Part shown: piece by piece, positions 26,401 through 33,162 of the stretch
Layout of the letters: each line of letters starts with the position of its first letter
Position numbering within the stretch: the stretch's first letter is position 1
Origin: Rhizobium mongolense subsp. loessense
GTDB taxonomy: Bacteria > Pseudomonadota > Alphaproteobacteria > Rhizobiales > Rhizobiaceae
Length of the DNA: 64,000 nt
Direction: 5' to 3'
Assembly (NCBI RefSeq): GCF_900099775.1
Contig: NZ_FMTM01000005.1
Coordinates: forward strand, 186,001 to 250,000
Made by a program: the position numbers and the translations under genes
The notes under the pieces: generated by a model
What the model saw: the letters and a program-made list of their open reading frames with translations, nothing else
The model's database searches: none
What the model was told of the DNA's origin: nothing

Positions 26401-27873
26401 CGCAAGATCGGGCTCCGGCCTTTCCGCCGCAACATCAGCTATTTCGGCATCGATGCCGACCAGCTGCTCGTTAATGTGCCGGAGCTCACGAAGCGGATAT
26501 TCACCGAAATCGGAGAGTTGTTCTCGGCCGGAAAGCTGGTGCCGATCCCTTATCGCGCTTTCGGTTTTGACGAGATCAGCAGCGCATTCCGTCTCATGCA
26601 GAATGCCGGCCACATCGGCAAGATCGTCGTCCGTCCCCCGGTCATTGGCAAGGACAAGGTCCTTCCGGCGCCCGGCAAGCCGCTTCATTTCGATTCCGAT
26701 GGCATCTTCCTCGTGGCAGGCGGCATCGGCGGCTTCGGTCTTGCGACCGCAAACTGGCTGGTTTCGAAGGGCGCCCGGAAGATCGCGCTTTGTTCGCGCA
26801 AGGGCGTTGCCGATGACGAGACCCGCAAGGCGATCACCGAATGGACAAAGAAGGGCGTCACGGCAAGCGTGCATGCTTGCGACATTACTGAGGAGAGGGC
26901 GGTCGCCGCCCTGCTTGGCGAATTGCGCGCCAAGGCATCTCTGAAGGGTATCGTCCATGCAGCCATGGTGCTTGACGATGCCCTGCTTTCGAACCTCACG
27001 GCAGAACGCAACCGCCCCGTCGTCGAAGTCAAGGTCAAGGGCGCGGAAATCCTCCACCGGCTGACGGCAGATGACGACCTCGATCTCTTCCTGCTTTTTT
27101 CGTCCGCGACGACGATGCTCGGCAATCCAGGGCAGGCGAACTATGTCGCAGCCAACGGCTACCTCGAAGGCCTGGCGCGCCAACGCCGCGCAGCCGGACT
27201 TGCCGGTCTGGCGGTCGGCTTCGGCGCGATTGCAGACAAGGGCTACCTGGCGCGTAACGCCGAGGTGAACGAGGTGCTTTCGAAGCGCATCGGCAAGTCG
27301 GCATTGAAAGCGGGCGATGCGCTGGAGCAGGTCGAGCGCTACATGCTTGCCGATCAGGGCCGCATCGAGGGTGCGACCGTCATGATCGCCGAGGTCGACT
27401 GGAGCGCGGCGCGGCTTCTTCCAATTGCCGGAAAGTCACTTTTCGAGACGATCATGCGCCATGCAGGAAGCAGCCAGGCGACCAATGACAACGAAACCAT
27501 CGATCTCGAGGCGATGATCGCCGGCAAGTCTGCAGACGAAGCGCAGGCCCTTCTCCATAAGCTGGTCGCTGCCGAAATCGCTGCGATCCTGCGTATCACT
27601 GAAGATGGGATCACACCCGAAAAGGTGCTGAAGGATATTGGCCTCGACAGCCTGATGGCGATGGAACTCGGCATGAGCTTCCAACAGAAGACCGGTTTCG
27701 ACATACCGCTGAGCGGTATCAGCGATGGCACGACCATCGGCGATGTTGTGGCTCGTCTTAGGGAGCGCGTGGCCAGCCGTAGCGGTGGAAACGAGGGAGC
27801 AGGTGAAGCCGAGCAGGTTGTCAGCCAGCTGATCCAGAGTCATTCTGGCACGGTTCAGAAAGCGGCAATGTAA
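20431..27873 (+). CDS. rkpA: RkpA, fatty-acid-synthase/polyketide-synthase-type multidomain enzyme
   Basis: 2480 residues. Seen, in order: ketosynthase with Cys171 (DTACSSSLVAL), His306 (GHGTGTRVGDP) and His344 (KSNIGHTEP); acyltransferase with Ser616 (GHSVGE); dehydratase with His920 (HVVDSKAIMPGSGF; Ser replaces the usual Gly) and Asp1085 (VDAAFHG); a degenerate methyltransferase-like Rossmann region near 1371 (EVGSISAA); enoylreductase with HGAAGGVG at 1891; ketoreductase with GGIGGFG at 2097, Ser2225 and Tyr2238; carrier domain with Ser2407 (GLDSLMAMEL). The order equals animal FAS without a thioesterase. All active residues are present, so it should make a fully reduced chain. In S. meliloti rkpA is needed for K-antigen. 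ATG 20431 is preferred to GTG 20425. Confidence 0.95.
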   Translation: MTIEIIGRASVAPGASSVDELRQILEDGKCTVSEIPAERWQLARYWHPHQGIQGKTYTFAAGVLTDVYHFDPAVFGLSQREAMQMDPQQRILLSLVWRALEDANLPAASLSGEQVGVYVGASSLDNGNLAVEDPATGSPYFMTGNTLSIVSNRISHIFGLRGPSMTIDTACSSSLVALDQAVRALDRGDIDTAIVGGINLLAHPLSFVGFAQARMLSPEGLCRAYDTNGHGYVRAEGGVVLVLRRTDKALRERDRSYARLHATGVNSSGRTNGISLPSREAQAALLKSVYEGANIDVNRIAFIEGHGTGTRVGDPAEVWAIGSVIGKNRRAPVPIGSIKSNIGHTEPASGLFGLLKAVIALENNFLPATLHIERTNEDIDFEDLNVRVNTSPIELMPAKTPRFAGVNSFGFGGTNAHVVISDPDPVAPPEPQAKGDRVIFMASAHSASALEGLLDDYKQRLEQAETREARQLVASAVANREAMRHRFAVKAKDSDGVLEAISAHLAGEPTAGEHGEVPGQGVRVAYVFAGNGSQWPGMGVDAYRENAHFRQCFQSFSALFEYYLGEKLTDLLFSKDLPERLADTKIAQPMLFAVQAALTDCLSAQGLRPDAVFGHSVGEIAAAYAAKVLTAAEAVAIVAKRSQHQDLLAGEGKMAAVVMSSDAALAFAKANGFDNICIAAINAPNSVTISGPSDEVQAFRDAARKAQIVAHVLDINYPFHHPIIDRAKEAFFDDLPDLEPDAGAGTFISTVTGRHADGQTLDTAYWWRNVRDPVLFKDACEAAMEMGCNLFIEISPRPILSNYVTDIAKNISHQAAVIPTLARESGTGRDPVAQSFARAVAHGVSPLRSRNAAGRNAFIQLPPLPFEKVELRPQPTSDEIDIFGRDQRVPYTLLGWRTDPNASSWKNHVDANLLPDLAEHVVDSKAIMPGSGFIEIAVTAAQQYYDTDEVELGNLEIVRPLELRHDRIAELSTVLSPETGNIEIRSRERLSNDDWTVHAVARVRKTIDAVADERAAPVAGEVKSVLTAEKTYEKAERFGLQYGPHFRLLSKAVAFGHGLIEVDLKTAQKAAHPYLSYNLNPMSVDAAFHGLVALFDQLSGDQAGAPYIPVRFGSVRVRRSERPVVKATIGIERFSQNSIKVRFRMFDDAGTQVAAFDDCRFRRTYLRRHHTLDSVAFHYESVPSALFAATSDIHALPVIAGAPDVALNNATLLLDAAVYRACHEIALALAAKNGSIAIDRLHGDAAFRSFLTSCLFSLEDAGIASSDDGKWTVATEFTLPPVQEVLRELYGEDAGRIAEAVLINDAHRDALEKIAAIKQGNDIPSSKSVSEATLEHVLAHSPLSVKRLSVVGGMVDGVLKAKKGGIRRILEVGSISAAFSRKLALAAAEHGALLVIADPRENIRRTLELAFEDSAHVIVADPDKLGDQAATDLVVVAGDQSQHYLSSDEALQAVVRKAAAHGATLVLADRAPSAFNDFVFGLSDGWFAGSQSPEFPIGKLGTARQIEDLAHSLGFADAKVDEAEYPEGRLVSLVAQPKAVSEKPLAAETGNGPLFVIGEGSSHASDFGGLATISVSADEPKSAYAEAFAKFAGQPVRAVYYAERASKEDPSKLLQDRLVTFASFAEALAAYMQSGEAAANSRPQLLLIAPGGSPLSGDGTDSGNSALWAFARVLQNEYEFLDVHMLDAEPGDRRVPGIVNSIFTSHGANREWMLDAATGEVRELRAVTGPSTSSARMTGGYAAATIRQHSAGRLDSVAWEACEVPSATDGEIVVAVEATGLNFRDVMWAMGLLPEEALEDGFAGATIGMEFAGRVVETGRGVSDLKPGDKVMGIGPAAFSTHVRVRRDGVTRLPERMDTVAAATVPVAFLTAYYAMVELGRIQPGETILIHGAAGGVGLAALQIAKLKGARVIATAGTLEKRRFLETLGADHVFDSRSLDFVTDIRRITDGAGVDLVLNSLFSEAMERSLELVKPFGRFLELGKRDYYSDRKIGLRPFRRNISYFGIDADQLLVNVPELTKRIFTEIGELFSAGKLVPIPYRAFGFDEISSAFRLMQNAGHIGKIVVRPPVIGKDKVLPAPGKPLHFDSDGIFLVAGGIGGFGLATANWLVSKGARKIALCSRKGVADDETRKAITEWTKKGVTASVHACDITEERAVAALLGELRAKASLKGIVHAAMVLDDALLSNLTAERNRPVVEVKVKGAEILHRLTADDDLDLFLLFSSATTMLGNPGQANYVAANGYLEGLARQRRAAGLAGLAVGFGAIADKGYLARNAEVNEVLSKRIGKSALKAGDALEQVERYMLADQGRIEGATVMIAEVDWSAARLLPIAGKSLFETIMRHAGSSQATNDNETIDLEAMIAGKSADEAQALLHKLVAAEIAAILRITEDGITPEKVLKDIGLDSLMAMELGMSFQQKTGFDIPLSGISDGTTIGDVVARLRERVASRSGGNEGAGEAEQVVSQLIQSHSGTVQKAAM

Positions 27874-27874
27874 A

Positions 27875-29290
27875 ATGACGGACAATCCAAACGGCAAGGC
27901 GCAGGACCGGAAAACGGGACTGCTCGATCAGATGCGGCACGCCAACGAGTCGTCCGGCAGGAACAGAGCAGCCCGGATGAACCGCCACCCTCAGCCGCCG
28001 GTTCGCCAGGTGACACGATTCGACGAACTGCCGGAATACCAGCGGGTGATGACCCAGAAGATCGGGGCGCAGATGGCCGGCATCGGCAACCCCTTCTACC
28101 GGTCTCATGACAGGGCCGCAGGTGCAACGACTGTCATGTCCGGACGGGAGTTCGCAAACTTCGCCTCTTATGACTACCTCGCAACCAATACCGACCCGCT
28201 CGTCAACAAGCGGGCAAAAGAGGCGATAGATCGCTTTGGCATTTCCGCGTCGGCAAGCCGGTTGGTTGCCGGAGAGCGGCCCGTGCATGTCGAACTTGAA
28301 CATGCGCTTGCCAAGGTCTACGGCGTCGACGCTGCGGTCTGCTTCGTCAGTGGTTACCTGACCAATGTTGCTGCGATCAGCTGTCTGATGGGCCCGCAGG
28401 ATCTCGTAATTCACGATGAGTTCATCCATAACAGCGCGCTTGCCGGGATCAAGCAATCGGGCGCGACACGCCGTCTCTTCAAGCACAACGATGTCGAGAA
28501 CCTCGAATCTGTTCTGAAGTCGCTGTCCTCCGACTTCCGGCGTATCCTGGTGATCGTCGAAGGCGTCTACTCGATGGATGGCGATATCGCCGACCTGCCG
28601 GCTCTGGTCGAGCTGAGGTCGCGGTACGGCTTCTGGCTGATGGTCGATGAGGCGCACGCTCTCGGCGTCCTTGGAGAAACCGGTCGCGGCAGCTTCGAAC
28701 ATTACGGCATCGATCCACATGACGTCGACATCTGGATGGGAACGCTTTCCAAGACGACATCGAGCTGCGGTGGCTATATAGCCGGAAGCCAGGCTTTGGC
28801 GGACGTCTTGAAGGCGGAGGCCGGCGGCTTCGTCTATAGCGTCGGCCTTGCGCCGGTACTGGCGGCTGCGGCATTGACCGGCCTGGAAATATTGACGAAA
28901 GAGCCGGAGCGTACTGCCCGGTTGCGGCGCAACGGCGCGCTCTTCCTCAAGCTTGCAAAGGAAGCCGGTCTCGATACCGGGCTTGCGACCGGCTATTCCG
29001 TCGTCCCGGTCATCGTTGGGGATTCCGTTCGCGCCGTGCAGCTTTCCAACGATCTTCTCGAAGAGGGCGTAAACGCGCTGCCGATTATCCATCCGGCAGT
29101 TCCCGAGGGCATGGCGCGACTGCGTTTCTTCATCACCTGCAATCACACGGATGAGCAGATCAGTCATGCCGTCACTGTGACGGCAAAGCGGCTGAAAGAT
29201 TTACAGGACCGCAATTTCGGCCTAGGTTCGATCGACTTCGAAAAGGTCATGAAGCTCCTGCCGATGAACCAGATGGCGGGCAAGCCTTAA
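27875..29290 (+). CDS. rkpG: RkpG, alpha-oxoamine synthase-family acyltransferase (PLP enzyme)
   Basis: 471 residues, one base after the rkpA stop. Seen: fold-type I PLP enzyme of the AONS/serine palmitoyltransferase family. It has DEFIHNSALAGIKQSGA with the ring-stacking His, VDEAHALGVLGETGRG with Asp and His, and the Schiff-base Lys293 in GTLSKTTSSCGGYIAG. There is an extra basic N-terminal segment of about 90 residues. Known: the family joins an acyl thioester to an amino acid with loss of CO2. No thioesterase is present in RkpA, so RkpG could take the chain straight from the RkpA carrier domain (inference). The operon continues with the reductase RkpH 14 bp on. Confidence 0.92.
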   Translation: MTDNPNGKAQDRKTGLLDQMRHANESSGRNRAARMNRHPQPPVRQVTRFDELPEYQRVMTQKIGAQMAGIGNPFYRSHDRAAGATTVMSGREFANFASYDYLATNTDPLVNKRAKEAIDRFGISASASRLVAGERPVHVELEHALAKVYGVDAAVCFVSGYLTNVAAISCLMGPQDLVIHDEFIHNSALAGIKQSGATRRLFKHNDVENLESVLKSLSSDFRRILVIVEGVYSMDGDIADLPALVELRSRYGFWLMVDEAHALGVLGETGRGSFEHYGIDPHDVDIWMGTLSKTTSSCGGYIAGSQALADVLKAEAGGFVYSVGLAPVLAAAALTGLEILTKEPERTARLRRNGALFLKLAKEAGLDTGLATGYSVVPVIVGDSVRAVQLSNDLLEEGVNALPIIHPAVPEGMARLRFFITCNHTDEQISHAVTVTAKRLKDLQDRNFGLGSIDFEKVMKLLPMNQMAGKP

Positions 29291-29304
29291 GGCAGGACGA
29301 TGCA

Positions 29305-30168
29305 ATGCATGTCATCGTAACCGGCGGTTCAAGTGGTATCGGATTAGCAGTCGCAAAGGCTTACGCCGCCAGAGGCGAGCGTGTTTCGCTGATTGCACGC
29401 GATGCGGCACGCCTCGATCAGGCGGTTTTAGACGTCCAGGCTGTATCGAAAGGCGGAAGCTCTTTTGCCGTTTCGGCTGACGTTTCCAAGCATGAGGACC
29501 TGGCATTGGCGGTCAAAGCCTGTGAAACGGCAAACGGCCCCTGCGATGTGCTGATTGCCTCTGCCGGCATTGTCGAGCCGGCCGCCTTCGATGCTCTTTC
29601 AGCCGCGGCCTTCGACCAGCAAATAACCACAAATCTCCTGGGCACCGCAAATGCCGCCCGTGCCGTCTATCACAGTATGAAGGCGAGGGGACGGGGCACC
29701 ATCATGGTGGTCTCGTCGGGTGCCGCATTGATTGGCCTTCACGGTTATGCGGCCTACTGCGCCTCTAAATCTGCCCTCAAGGGTTTTGCTGAAGCCGTAC
29801 AGGCGGAAGCCGTCGGAACGGGAATTCGCGTCTCCATCTGCTTTCCGCCGGACACGCTGACACCCCAGTATCAGCGTGAAATGACGATGCGGCCATGGCA
29901 GGCCGAGGTTCTCATGGGCAAGGTGAAGCCGTGGACCGCGGAAGCAATTGCACAGCGCATTATCGCCGGTATCGACCGCAACTGCTCGAAGATCCACTTT
30001 ACGCCATCTCTCATGGCGCTTGCCTATCTGGGGCCTTTCATCAAGCCGCTGCTTTCGCGCTGGTACCGATATCGATTGAAGCGTGGCGTAAGGGAAACGC
30101 ATGCAAGATCATCGACTGTGCATTTGAAGACAGGGATATCATCGGGCATTGACACGCCCAAGCTTTAA
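29305..30168 (+). CDS. rkpH: RkpH, short-chain dehydrogenase/reductase (3-ketosphinganine-reductase-like)
   Basis: 287 residues, ATG 29305 with AAGGCAGGA upstream. Seen: NAD(P) motif GGSSGIG near residue 8, Ser in VVSSGAALIGL, and catalytic YxxxK in YAAYCASKSALKGF. The C-terminal hydrophobic segment FTPSLMALAYLGPFIKPLLS resembles the membrane-binding tail of 3-ketodihydrosphingosine reductases rather than the tail of typical FabG. Known: RkpH is required for K-antigen in sinorhizobia. Inference: it reduces the keto group of the RkpG product at the inner membrane, a chemical sequence like sphingoid-base synthesis. Confidence 0.9.
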   Translation: MHVIVTGGSSGIGLAVAKAYAARGERVSLIARDAARLDQAVLDVQAVSKGGSSFAVSADVSKHEDLALAVKACETANGPCDVLIASAGIVEPAAFDALSAAAFDQQITTNLLGTANAARAVYHSMKARGRGTIMVVSSGAALIGLHGYAAYCASKSALKGFAEAVQAEAVGTGIRVSICFPPDTLTPQYQREMTMRPWQAEVLMGKVKPWTAEAIAQRIIAGIDRNCSKIHFTPSLMALAYLGPFIKPLLSRWYRYRLKRGVRETHARSSTVHLKTGISSGIDTPKL

Positions 30169-30204
30169 TCGGATTTGGCATTTGTTGCCGGTAATAGAAA
30201 ATCG

Positions 30205-31800
30205 ATGGTTCCTTTGCGCTTACATGATGTGCCCTTTCTATTGGTTGCCTCCTGCTTCGTCCTGACGTGCATCTTCGTCTACGCAACGGACTGGTTCGCG
30301 ATGCCGTCTGACGTCTATCGCCAAAACAAGGTCGAGCGAACACCTGCACGCTATGCGCTCGATCTTGCTGCGCGCCTTCCGGTTATCGCTCTGGTCTTTG
30401 CGGGTTTCTTTTCGGTGACGTGGCGGCCGATCTACGCCATGCAGGCGACGATGAGCTTCTTTGTGATTTTCACCGGGATTTCGCGCGCCAAATTCAAGTT
30501 CATCCGAGAGCCGCTGATTTTCTCCGACATCGCGCTCGTCGTCGATGTCTTCAAATACAAGGAGATCTTCTACGCGACCTCGCTGAACGTCTTCTTCTGG
30601 ATATTCTCGTTCCTTTACGTCTTCGGCGTGACCGGGCTATATTTCTATTTCGAGCCGCATATCTTGCCTGACAGCGCACGGGTGTTCTGGGTCCTGGTCG
30701 GCCTTGCCGTTGCCTTCGGTCCGTGGCTGGCGCTTTTCTACGGCCCTGTGAACGGGCCGGTTTCGCGGGCCACACAGCAGCTGGTTGGACCGATCGATAT
30801 CAAGAAGAATACGGTCCGCTTCGGCACGTTCACGTCTGTCGTCCTGCATTTTATCATATGGCTTGGCCGCCGCCGCGAGAAGATCGTGCACGAGCTGTCG
30901 GTCATGCTGAAGTCGGCGCTGCACGATCTTTGGGATCCGGACGGCGATAACGAGCCGCCGCTCATCGTCGTCTGGCAGTCGGAATCCTTCATCGACCTTC
31001 GTCATTTCGAGGTCAAAGATTTAAAGCTTCCCAATCTTGATCGACTGCGAAAGCGGGCGGCGCAGTGGGGCCGTATGACGAGCGTCTTCGAAGGCGGCTA
31101 TACGCTTCGCACCGAATTTGCAATCTTAAGCGGCCTTCAGCCCGACGACGTGCATATCGATGCGAGCTATCCCTATCTGAGCGCAAGCCAATACACGGAT
31201 GTCGTTTGGCCGAACAAGCTGAAGGTTGCCGGCTGGAAGACGCAGTTCATTCATCCTTACGACCGCACCTTCTTCCTGCGTCATAAGGCGATGCCACAGC
31301 TCGGCTTCGATCACATGATGATGCTCGACGAATTTGATCACAATCCGGAGCGCGACGGCCCTTATGTCAGCGATCAGGCGCTTACGAAAAGCGTGATCCG
31401 CGAGATCGAAAAGGATCCGGATATCAAGAATTTCCTGTTCGTCGCCTCAATGGCCAACCATGGCCCCTGGGAGGCCGGTCGCGTCGGTAATCTCACGGAT
31501 CCTGTAGAGATCTATTCCGAGCTCCTTCGCCGCGCCGACCATGCGCTTGGAAACTTGGCCCATCATCTCGACACACTGGACCGGCCAGTCTGGTTGCTCT
31601 TCTACGGCGATCATGCGCCGCTCTTGAAGGCTTTTGCTGATCCGTTTCCGGATCCTCGTACTGACTATATGATTGTGCCGCTTGGTCGCGCTCGGGCGCA
31701 TTCGCAGCGTCCAGTCCCGCCGCGGGAAGAAGCGCCGTGGAACCTGCTCGGGACCCTGCTGCGCTATGCCGGCCTCAGCAAAGAGTTGCCGGCGGAATGA
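30205..31800 (+). CDS. rkpI: RkpI, membrane sulfatase/LtaS-like protein
   Basis: 531 residues from ATG 30205; a TTG at 30175 is possible but has no ribosome site. Seen: four or five N-terminal membrane helices (PFLLVASCFVLTCIFVYAT, NVFFWIFSFLYVFGVTGLYF), then a periplasmic alkaline-phosphatase-fold domain. Its likely metal ligands and nucleophile are Glu260 (WQSESF), Thr303 (YTLRTEF) and Asp469/His470 (GDHAP). This is the layout of LtaS/OpgB-type phosphoglycerol or phosphoethanolamine transferases. Known: rkpI belongs to the K-antigen rkp-1 region. Inference: it transfers a head group from a phospholipid to the capsule or its lipid. Coupled to rkpJ by an ATGA overlap. Confidence 0.88.
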   Translation: MVPLRLHDVPFLLVASCFVLTCIFVYATDWFAMPSDVYRQNKVERTPARYALDLAARLPVIALVFAGFFSVTWRPIYAMQATMSFFVIFTGISRAKFKFIREPLIFSDIALVVDVFKYKEIFYATSLNVFFWIFSFLYVFGVTGLYFYFEPHILPDSARVFWVLVGLAVAFGPWLALFYGPVNGPVSRATQQLVGPIDIKKNTVRFGTFTSVVLHFIIWLGRRREKIVHELSVMLKSALHDLWDPDGDNEPPLIVVWQSESFIDLRHFEVKDLKLPNLDRLRKRAAQWGRMTSVFEGGYTLRTEFAILSGLQPDDVHIDASYPYLSASQYTDVVWPNKLKVAGWKTQFIHPYDRTFFLRHKAMPQLGFDHMMMLDEFDHNPERDGPYVSDQALTKSVIREIEKDPDIKNFLFVASMANHGPWEAGRVGNLTDPVEIYSELLRRADHALGNLAHHLDTLDRPVWLLFYGDHAPLLKAFADPFPDPRTDYMIVPLGRARAHSQRPVPPREEAPWNLLGTLLRYAGLSKELPAE

Positions 31801-33098
31801 TCGTGCCGGTGGTCCGCTCAGAGGAGAAGGCGAAACGCGTCTTCCTGTTTCTCCAAGGGCCATCGTCCATCCTCTATTGCCGGATCGCGGACCGCCTTGA
31901 GGCAGCCGGTTGCGCGTGCCTCCGCGTCAACCTTAATAGCGGAGATTGGCTATTCTGGCGCAGGCCGGGCGCCTTGAACTATCGCGGTCCTTTCGCCGCC
32001 TGGCCGGGGTATGTCCGTCATCTCATCGCGGACCGCAAGATCACCGACCTTATCGTCCACGGAGAGGAAAGACCCTACCACCGTGCTGCCATCGCCGAAG
32101 CCCGTGCAATGGGCGTTTCGATCTACACCATCGAGATGGGGCATTTGAGGCCTGATTGGGTGACGATCGAGCGCGAAGGCCTTTCGTCCAACTCGCGCTT
32201 TCCCGTTGATCCGGATCATATACTTGCGGCTGCTGAAGGCCTGCCGGAACCGGATTGGAACAGGCATTACAGCCATACTTTTCTCTCGGAAGCGATCGCC
32301 GATCTGCTTTACTATCTGCCGACCGTGTTCTTCTCGCTCTTTTATCCTCATTACCGGCGGCACGGGCTGTTTCATCCGCTCGCCGAATATGCGGGCTGGC
32401 TGAGGAGGCTCGCAACGGCCCGAAAGAGGGCTCGCGCGGCGAATTTCAAAGTGGACCGGCTGTATTCCGATAACGCAGCGTTCTTTGTCTATCCCCTGCA
32501 GATTGAGACCGACTATCAGTTGCGCGCCCATTCGCCGTTCCACAGCCAGAGGGATGCGATCCGCTATATTCTGCGCTCATTTTCCGAGCACGCACCGCAA
32601 GAAGCGAAGCTGCTCGTCAAAGTCCATCCGCTCGACAACGGGCTTATCGACTGGGACGACTATGTGAACGCCACCGCCTTGTCGCTCGGCCTGTCCGGCC
32701 GCGTGCAGGTTATCGACGGCGGTGATCTCTCGGCGCTGATCGCCGCAAGCCGGGGCATGGTCACAGTCAATTCGACAGCTGCGCTTTCAGCATTGCAGGC
32801 AGGCAAGCCTGTTAAGACGCTCGGGGTGACGATCTATGATATCGAAGGGCTGACGGATCCAAGTTCCATCGATCGTTTCTGGCAAGATCCACAGCCGCCT
32901 TCGTCAAAGCTCCTTGACGCGTTCATGCGATTGCTCGCTGCCTCCGTGCAAGTTCGCGGCAACTTCTATTCGAAAGAGGGAGCGAATGCTGCTGCCGAAA
33001 GCATTGCCTCGAGGTTACTGGCGCGAAATGTCAACGAGCCGAGCGCATACGTCGAGCCGCCGATCCGCAAACGTCCGATGAAAATAGACGTCCCCTGA
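31797..33098 (+). CDS. rkpJ: RkpJ, KpsS-like capsule polysaccharide protein
   Basis: 433 residues; ATG 31797 overlaps the rkpI stop as ATGA. Seen: the KpsS/LipB pattern FLFLQGPSSILYCRIADRL, CLRVNLNSGDWLFW, HGEERPYHRAAIAEARAMG, IYTIEMGHLRPDWVTIEREG and, later, ESDYQLR-like ETDYQLRAHSPF, VKVHPLDNGLIDW and VTVNSTAALSALQAGKPVKTL. Known: E. coli KpsS adds the first Kdo to a lysophosphatidylglycerol acceptor, and RkpJ of sinorhizobia affects K-antigen production and export. Inference: it starts the linker on the lipid anchor, with the KpsC-like gene at 13413 extending it. Last gene of the rkpA-J operon. Confidence 0.88.
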   Translation: MIVPVVRSEEKAKRVFLFLQGPSSILYCRIADRLEAAGCACLRVNLNSGDWLFWRRPGALNYRGPFAAWPGYVRHLIADRKITDLIVHGEERPYHRAAIAEARAMGVSIYTIEMGHLRPDWVTIEREGLSSNSRFPVDPDHILAAAEGLPEPDWNRHYSHTFLSEAIADLLYYLPTVFFSLFYPHYRRHGLFHPLAEYAGWLRRLATARKRARAANFKVDRLYSDNAAFFVYPLQIETDYQLRAHSPFHSQRDAIRYILRSFSEHAPQEAKLLVKVHPLDNGLIDWDDYVNATALSLGLSGRVQVIDGGDLSALIAASRGMVTVNSTAALSALQAGKPVKTLGVTIYDIEGLTDPSSIDRFWQDPQPPSSKLLDAFMRLLAASVQVRGNFYSKEGANAAAESIASRLLARNVNEPSAYVEPPIRKRPMKIDVP

Positions 33099-33162
33099 CC
33101 AACATCTGGTAAGAAGTCGGTTGAGTGAAGATTCGCCGGCACGCAGGGCAAACGGAGATAAA

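Noticed and set aside
25987..27183. 398-codon open frame on the minus strand inside rkpA
   Set aside because: Antisense to the enoylreductase and ketoreductase domains with all catalytic motifs; long antisense frames are expected in GC-rich coding DNA, and no family motif is seen in it.
27821..29167. 448-codon open frame on the minus strand over rkpG
   Set aside because: Antisense to a fully conserved PLP enzyme; no ribosome site or domain; explained by codon bias.
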